Source: Diploscapter coronatus (taxonomy: Eukaryota; Nematoda; Chromadorea; Rhabditida; Rhabditidae). Taken from it: a stretch of DNA of 64,000 nucleotides. Of the stretch, positions 59,604-64,000 are shown piece by piece. The notes beneath the pieces are model-generated. The model was not told the origin of the DNA. It made no database searches and saw only the letters and a program-made list of their open reading frames with translations. The position numbers and the translations under genes were made by a program. Position 1 is the stretch's first letter; each line of letters starts with the position of its first letter. The stretch lies in assembly GCA_964036155.1 (NCBI GenBank), contig OZ038423.1, positions 72,865,249 to 72,929,248 of the forward strand. Reading direction: 5' to 3'.

Positions 59604-60889
59604 CGATTGCATCGATAAATGGAAAGCAAAAATGTTTGAAAAACTCAATAGCTCTTGAAAATGGAAAATTATTCGTCGTTATCAGGAGTGCATAATGATA
59701 GCGCGTTATTAACTAACTCTAACGCAAAGCGCAAATTCAAAGTGAAACATTTGATTTTTATACACTCCCTGTTCGTCGCTATGGAAATTTGCAGAAAAAG
59801 TACGAATAATCTCTATTATGACATCTGTAACAATAAGAAATGAATGAAAATATTTGCATTACTCGTTACTCGCGTCTCTTTCTGCAGTAAACCGTACGAA
59901 ATGAAAAGATTGCTTATTCATAAATATATGCTCGAATTCGTGATACAATTGAAACGATTTCGACACAAACATTGACGAAATCTTTGAATTGAATATGCTT
60001 ATTTCAGAGCAGATCTAAAACTTTAGTAAGATTGACTAGACTTAGGGGCCACTCCTAGAAATGATATGAATAGGCCCAGAAGAAAAGTCGGTGCTGTGCC
60101 ACTTGTGAGTGCTCTAACAAGGACAATCTCGAAGTTGGGTTTAACCTTTATTGGGTCGCGGAGATATGGAAGGTGGCCGGTTGAGAGAAGACGAATCAAG
60201 TAATAATGATTGTGAAGGGGTGAGATCACTGAGGGCCGACGCGCATATAATGTACGCTAATTTGGGTTAAGTTTGGAACCGGGGCTAAGTGCGAAGGACT
60301 GCCCAACAGTCGGTTTCGTTGAATACGAAGAAAATAAAAACTGAATATGAAAGCGATGATTCTCATCACAGAAATCAACTGCAGAAGCCTGAAATGAGGA
60401 ATAACAGTACTGACGAAGACTGTTTGAATGTTGATGATAAGAATCAGACCAAGATTTTGGGCACAGTAGAGAAAGGAGGCTTGATTCTTTATCAAGGGGC
60501 AATAAACACAATAAAAAATATGAAGAATGATAAGGAAAAATCGTTGGGTCAAGCAAAAATGAACAAAAATTTGTGCCCAGCTAAAAAGATTTTAAAAAAA
60601 TGAAAATGAAAAATTCAAAAATGATGAAAATTTGGTGCGATTTAGCATCGGATTTGTAGATAGAGTTAAGAATTTTGAGATAGTGTTCAGAGTTTATATA
60701 TGATGTACAGAGTCTATGCAAAGTTAAAATTCCAAGTACAGAAATTTGAAAAATATAATTTTTGGTCATACTTGAATTTTTATTTTGTCGATAAATACAA
60801 AAGTAGAAATTCTCTAAAAAATTACCATAAGATTACCATTTTGGTAAAAATTGGGTAAACACTTGAATATCTCTATGAAAAATTAGCAT

Positions 60890-61366
60890 CAGAGATGTTC
60901 ACGGTGCGAAAAAAATCGCACCGCAGCTATTCAAAAATTTCACGCACTGCACTTTATCATCTTATCAAACTTCAAAGATAGTTTATGTAGAGAAAGCGTC
61001 TATGTGATCGTGAAAATGATAACGAGAAAAAATGCGTGAGAATGCGATTATTGTGATTTTGTTTAGATGAGTATTGTAGATATCAGTCTTCGGGCTTCTC
61101 GAGCTTTCGAATGAAGCATCAATCGATATTAGGATGATTATTTTTGTTCACAATTAATGGTTAATATTGTTTATAAAATTAAATTAATTGAATCACGTAA
61201 ATATACGTCAAATTATAGCAATTATTTAAAATATAAGCCCAGTTTCGAATTAAAAGTTAATAGATAAAAATAGACAAAATAAGCTATAAAATTGTGACAA
61301 ATTCGACATCTTGCACCGTACCGCAGACATTTTCAAAAATTGCGCACCGCACCGCAAACATCCCTG
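60890..61366. repeat. hAT-like non-autonomous element with GCGGTGC-type ends
   Basis: Left end CAGAGATGTTCACGGTGCG and reverse complement of the right end CAGGGATGTTTGCGGTGCGG form a terminal inverted repeat of about 19 bp. The right subterminal part repeats GCACCGC words. 477 bp, AT-rich interior, no transposase frame. It shares the CAGGGNTGTT start with 55871-56002. Confidence 0.6.
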
Positions 61367-63818
61367 GCTCAGGGATGAATGCACGATGAAATGGCACTTC
61401 GCAGGATCAATGAGAAAATGACTCAATGACAAGTCATGCCTTTAATCTCTTCGCAAATAAGCGGTCAAAGCAATTCTACGCAACAAGCGATGATAATCCG
61501 TTTCGTGCAAACTCTTCAGTATTCAGCTGTCCATCTTCGATTTCGTCCCTGGGAAATGGACAGTCTCAACGAGGAGCAGCACACCGAAAACATTTGATTA
61601 CAGTTGAGTAACTGTTACGATCGCGGAACAGTGCAACCAGCTATGTGTTGTTGTCGTGCTTGTAAACTAATCAAGAGACGAAGACGAGAGTAAATGTTTA
61701 TTAACGAGTAAGAGATATTTATAGGGTTGAGATCAAAGGGGGAAAGGGTAACTAGGATTAGATGTGCGAATGTGTATATAAGACTAGGGAGCGCAAGCTC
61801 CGCCCATTTGGTGGAATCAAAGCCAAGGAAGGCAACTTCGTCAAAATTTTCAAACTGTCATAACTCGACCTCTGAGCATTGTAGAACGGTGAAATCAGAA
61901 GTAAACTGACTCTAAATGCTAGCATTGAAATTCGTACCTCATATTTGAAGGAAACCTTCGTTCTAATTCCATAGCGAATAAATTGCCGGTGACGGCCGGA
62001 ATCAGTCTAAAAATAGTTCATCGAGCATCATGAGGTAGTTTTTTCCTGCAAATAAAAGAACATTTAAAAATCTAAACAAATAACCTGCTGACGAAAAACC
62101 TATGATAAATCTGTCAGTCGTCTGACAGAATCTTCAGCGATTCTGCATCCTCCTACCACTCATTCGCTGCTTGAACAACCAATACCTGAAACACTCCACA
62201 ATAATTTTAAAAATATCGATTCTTAGTAAAAGTTCAAATAAAATGGCAAATTCAAAATCTGCAGCATTTTAGCTGATTTCATTCTTTTCTTACATTTTTA
62301 CGCCATATCGCGAAAGACTTTGCTCCAAATCTCATGTTCTAGGATAAATTTATAAACAAAAATAATAATCGAAAAGTTTACCTCAAAAATGTCCAAAATA
62401 GCTATTCCCATCCATCGTCGTTCTCGATGCTGGTGGCAGCCGGGATGTTCCTGAAATTGTTCACAAAGCATCGTTCAATTCTTTTAAAATTATTCCATTA
62501 TCATTTTTATACAAATTATTTTATTTTTTATTTTCGTGTTTTTCCCAAACTTGTCCTAGTCTAAAATCGTCCATTTTGAACAGTGCTGAACGAGCGGCTG
62601 GAGATGTCATGAAATAATTTAGAGAAAATTACGGAGTCACGGAAACAATTAAATTCAACGAATGTCGAAAAATAAGGCAACTCCCTAACATAGCAAAGTA
62701 CGGTAGTTTGAGTCCCACTCACTTCGTCCTTCTTCGTGCGACGCCTTTATCCTGCGTTTCGAAAATCGTTTGTTAATGAACTTGATTTTGTGAAATTAGA
62801 ATAAAATTAGCACATCGCGAAAAAATCATCGAATTCGCCTGGCAAATTATGACTTCATTACTCATCATTCCGTCGCTCGATATCACTGCAAATCAACTCT
62901 TCACACGCACACAATGGGACTGAAGGTATTCTTGCTGCCTGCAGACCTGGGACTTGTGCTGAAATTTGGCCACCGCAGTTACAATGGAAAAGTCCCAAGT
63001 CTGTGGTGTGGTGCGCTAAATTTGTTTGATCTTGCGGTGCGGTGCAGTGCGCCATTATTCGATAACATTCTGAAAAATTCCGCCATGTTCCAGCATGATT
63101 TTTTAAAACTAACCATGATTAAAACTTTTGCCACTCCTGTTCAACTCTTACAGAGAGTCTCTCATATGGGCATGATTTCAGCTCGCGAGATTCTCGAGAG
63201 TCGCACGCCCCCCGCAAGCTCATTCTTGCCCGCCTTCGAAAAACGATGGTGGGAGTAAGTAATGTAAACCCGATTAATACAGAAATGTGCACAAGGGATG
63301 TAAACAAGACTTTCGTGAAGGAAAAATAAAAGAAGGAATTCCTTGACCGAAAAAAGCGGAAAATTGTGACCTTCAAAATGACAGTTTCACTGTATAAAAT
63401 TCGGCTTGTAGGCAGACATTTTGCGCTAATTTTTTTGCACAGACATTTCATCAGGTGTATCGTCGATATATATATAGGGTTCTTTGAGACATTCAGGGTT
63501 TGAAGGGCATTTCCTTCCTAAATTTTCCCTTTCACTACCACAAATGCATTTCTACAAAAGGGCGAAATTTGGTAACCCTAATCATGGGGACTTTTGTCTA
63601 AGATCAAGTGAACCTCATATGAGCTGGCCTAGTTCACGCGAGGGGAGCTACGACCTTACATTCATTTTCTCGTCTTTTGAAAATTCCAAGATCGGTAAAT
63701 CAAGCGATATTCTGATTTCTCTCTGAGTCTCGCAAGAAGTTTTTCTGTGATTTGATCAAGAGGCTAAAACCTTTTCATATAATTTATTTAAAAAATATAT
63801 AAATATTTCTTTTTTCAG

Positions 63819-63838
63819 GTGTGTGTGTGTGTGTGTGT
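63819..63838. repeat. (GT)n microsatellite
   Basis: Ten GT units directly after a TTTTTTCAG sequence near the right edge of the window. Confidence 0.9.
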
Positions 63839-64000
63839 GATTGTGTGGCGGGAAGCGAAGTTCGTCTACCTCCTCGTGGTGCTTCCTGGATATCCCTCAA
63901 AGGATAACTGAACGACGAACGACAACTTGATCTATAAAAACCTCAAAATATTTTCAAAATTATCTTTGAAATAGACAATAAATCATGTTTAATAAATAAA

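Larger units (their letters stand above)
59604..64000. other. Repeat-rich stretch without a confident gene
   Basis: Upstream of the fucosyltransferase gene. It holds a CAGGGATG-ended element (60890-61366), a related GCGGTGCGGTGC fragment near 63030, and a short microsatellite. A 104-codon hydrophilic frame at 60289-60603 (+) and some splice-bounded open segments between 62400 and 63260 are possible exons but could not be joined into a convincing gene. Confidence 0.5.

Noticed and set aside
61613..61900. TGTTACGATCGCGGAACAGTG start and an internal TATATAAG suggested a solo LTR.
   Set aside because: No CA end, no target duplication and no second copy in the window were found; left unassigned.

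Overview
This is nuclear DNA from a nematode. The evidence is many short introns (about 37-70 bp) with GT and TTTCAG/TTTTAG borders, splice acceptors sitting just before several start codons as expected for spliced-leader addition, nematode family content (patched-related SSD protein, C-type lectin with a Ser/Thr linker, GT10 fucosyltransferase), and a lin-4 microRNA hairpin inside an intron of an ARMC9-like gene. It is not C. elegans itself, because intron sizes and sequences differ. Several recognised genes (lin-4, rpl-32, cct-2, hpr-17/RAD17) lie, from memory, on C. elegans chromosome II, so the segment may derive from that linkage group. The given open reading frames are mostly single exons. 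I rebuilt each gene by joining exons whose phases match, and every accepted model closes in frame.

Layout. 1-5.8 kb: no confident gene, two MITE-like inverted repeats. 5.9-10.3 kb (+): patched-related protein, 25 exons. 11.7-12.2 kb (+): F-box pseudogene with one nonsense codon. 13.0-23.7 kb (-): 16-exon ARMC9-like gene whose 5.4-kb ninth intron carries lin-4 on the same strand. 23.7-27.2 kb: non-coding with a hairpin element. 27.2-28.9 kb (-): p24 cargo receptor TMED10. 29.9-31.0 kb (+): ribosomal protein eL32. 31.5-32.5 kb (-): small membrane protein. 32.9-34.6 kb (+): secreted orphan. 35.0-38.9 kb (+): RAD17 checkpoint clamp loader. 39.9-44.2 kb (+): CCT2 chaperonin subunit. 47.2-52.1 kb (+): phospholipid phosphatase-related (PLPPR-type) membrane protein. 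53.7-55.7 kb (+): secreted C-type lectin with mucin-like linker. About 56.2 kb: lectin-like debris. 56.5-59.6 kb (-): alpha-1,3-fucosyltransferase. 59.6-64 kb: repeat-rich, no confident gene.

The genes do not form one pathway. Housekeeping functions (ribosome, chaperonin, ER-Golgi traffic, DNA-damage checkpoint) are mixed with nematode surface and secreted functions (PTR, lectin, fucosyltransferase). The most notable unit is the ARMC9-like host gene with its intronic lin-4, the same nested arrangement I recall for C. elegans lin-4 in F59G1.4. A second theme is a dense load of short inverted-repeat elements, including a hAT-like group whose ends read CAGGGNTGTT and whose interiors are simple-sequence arrays.
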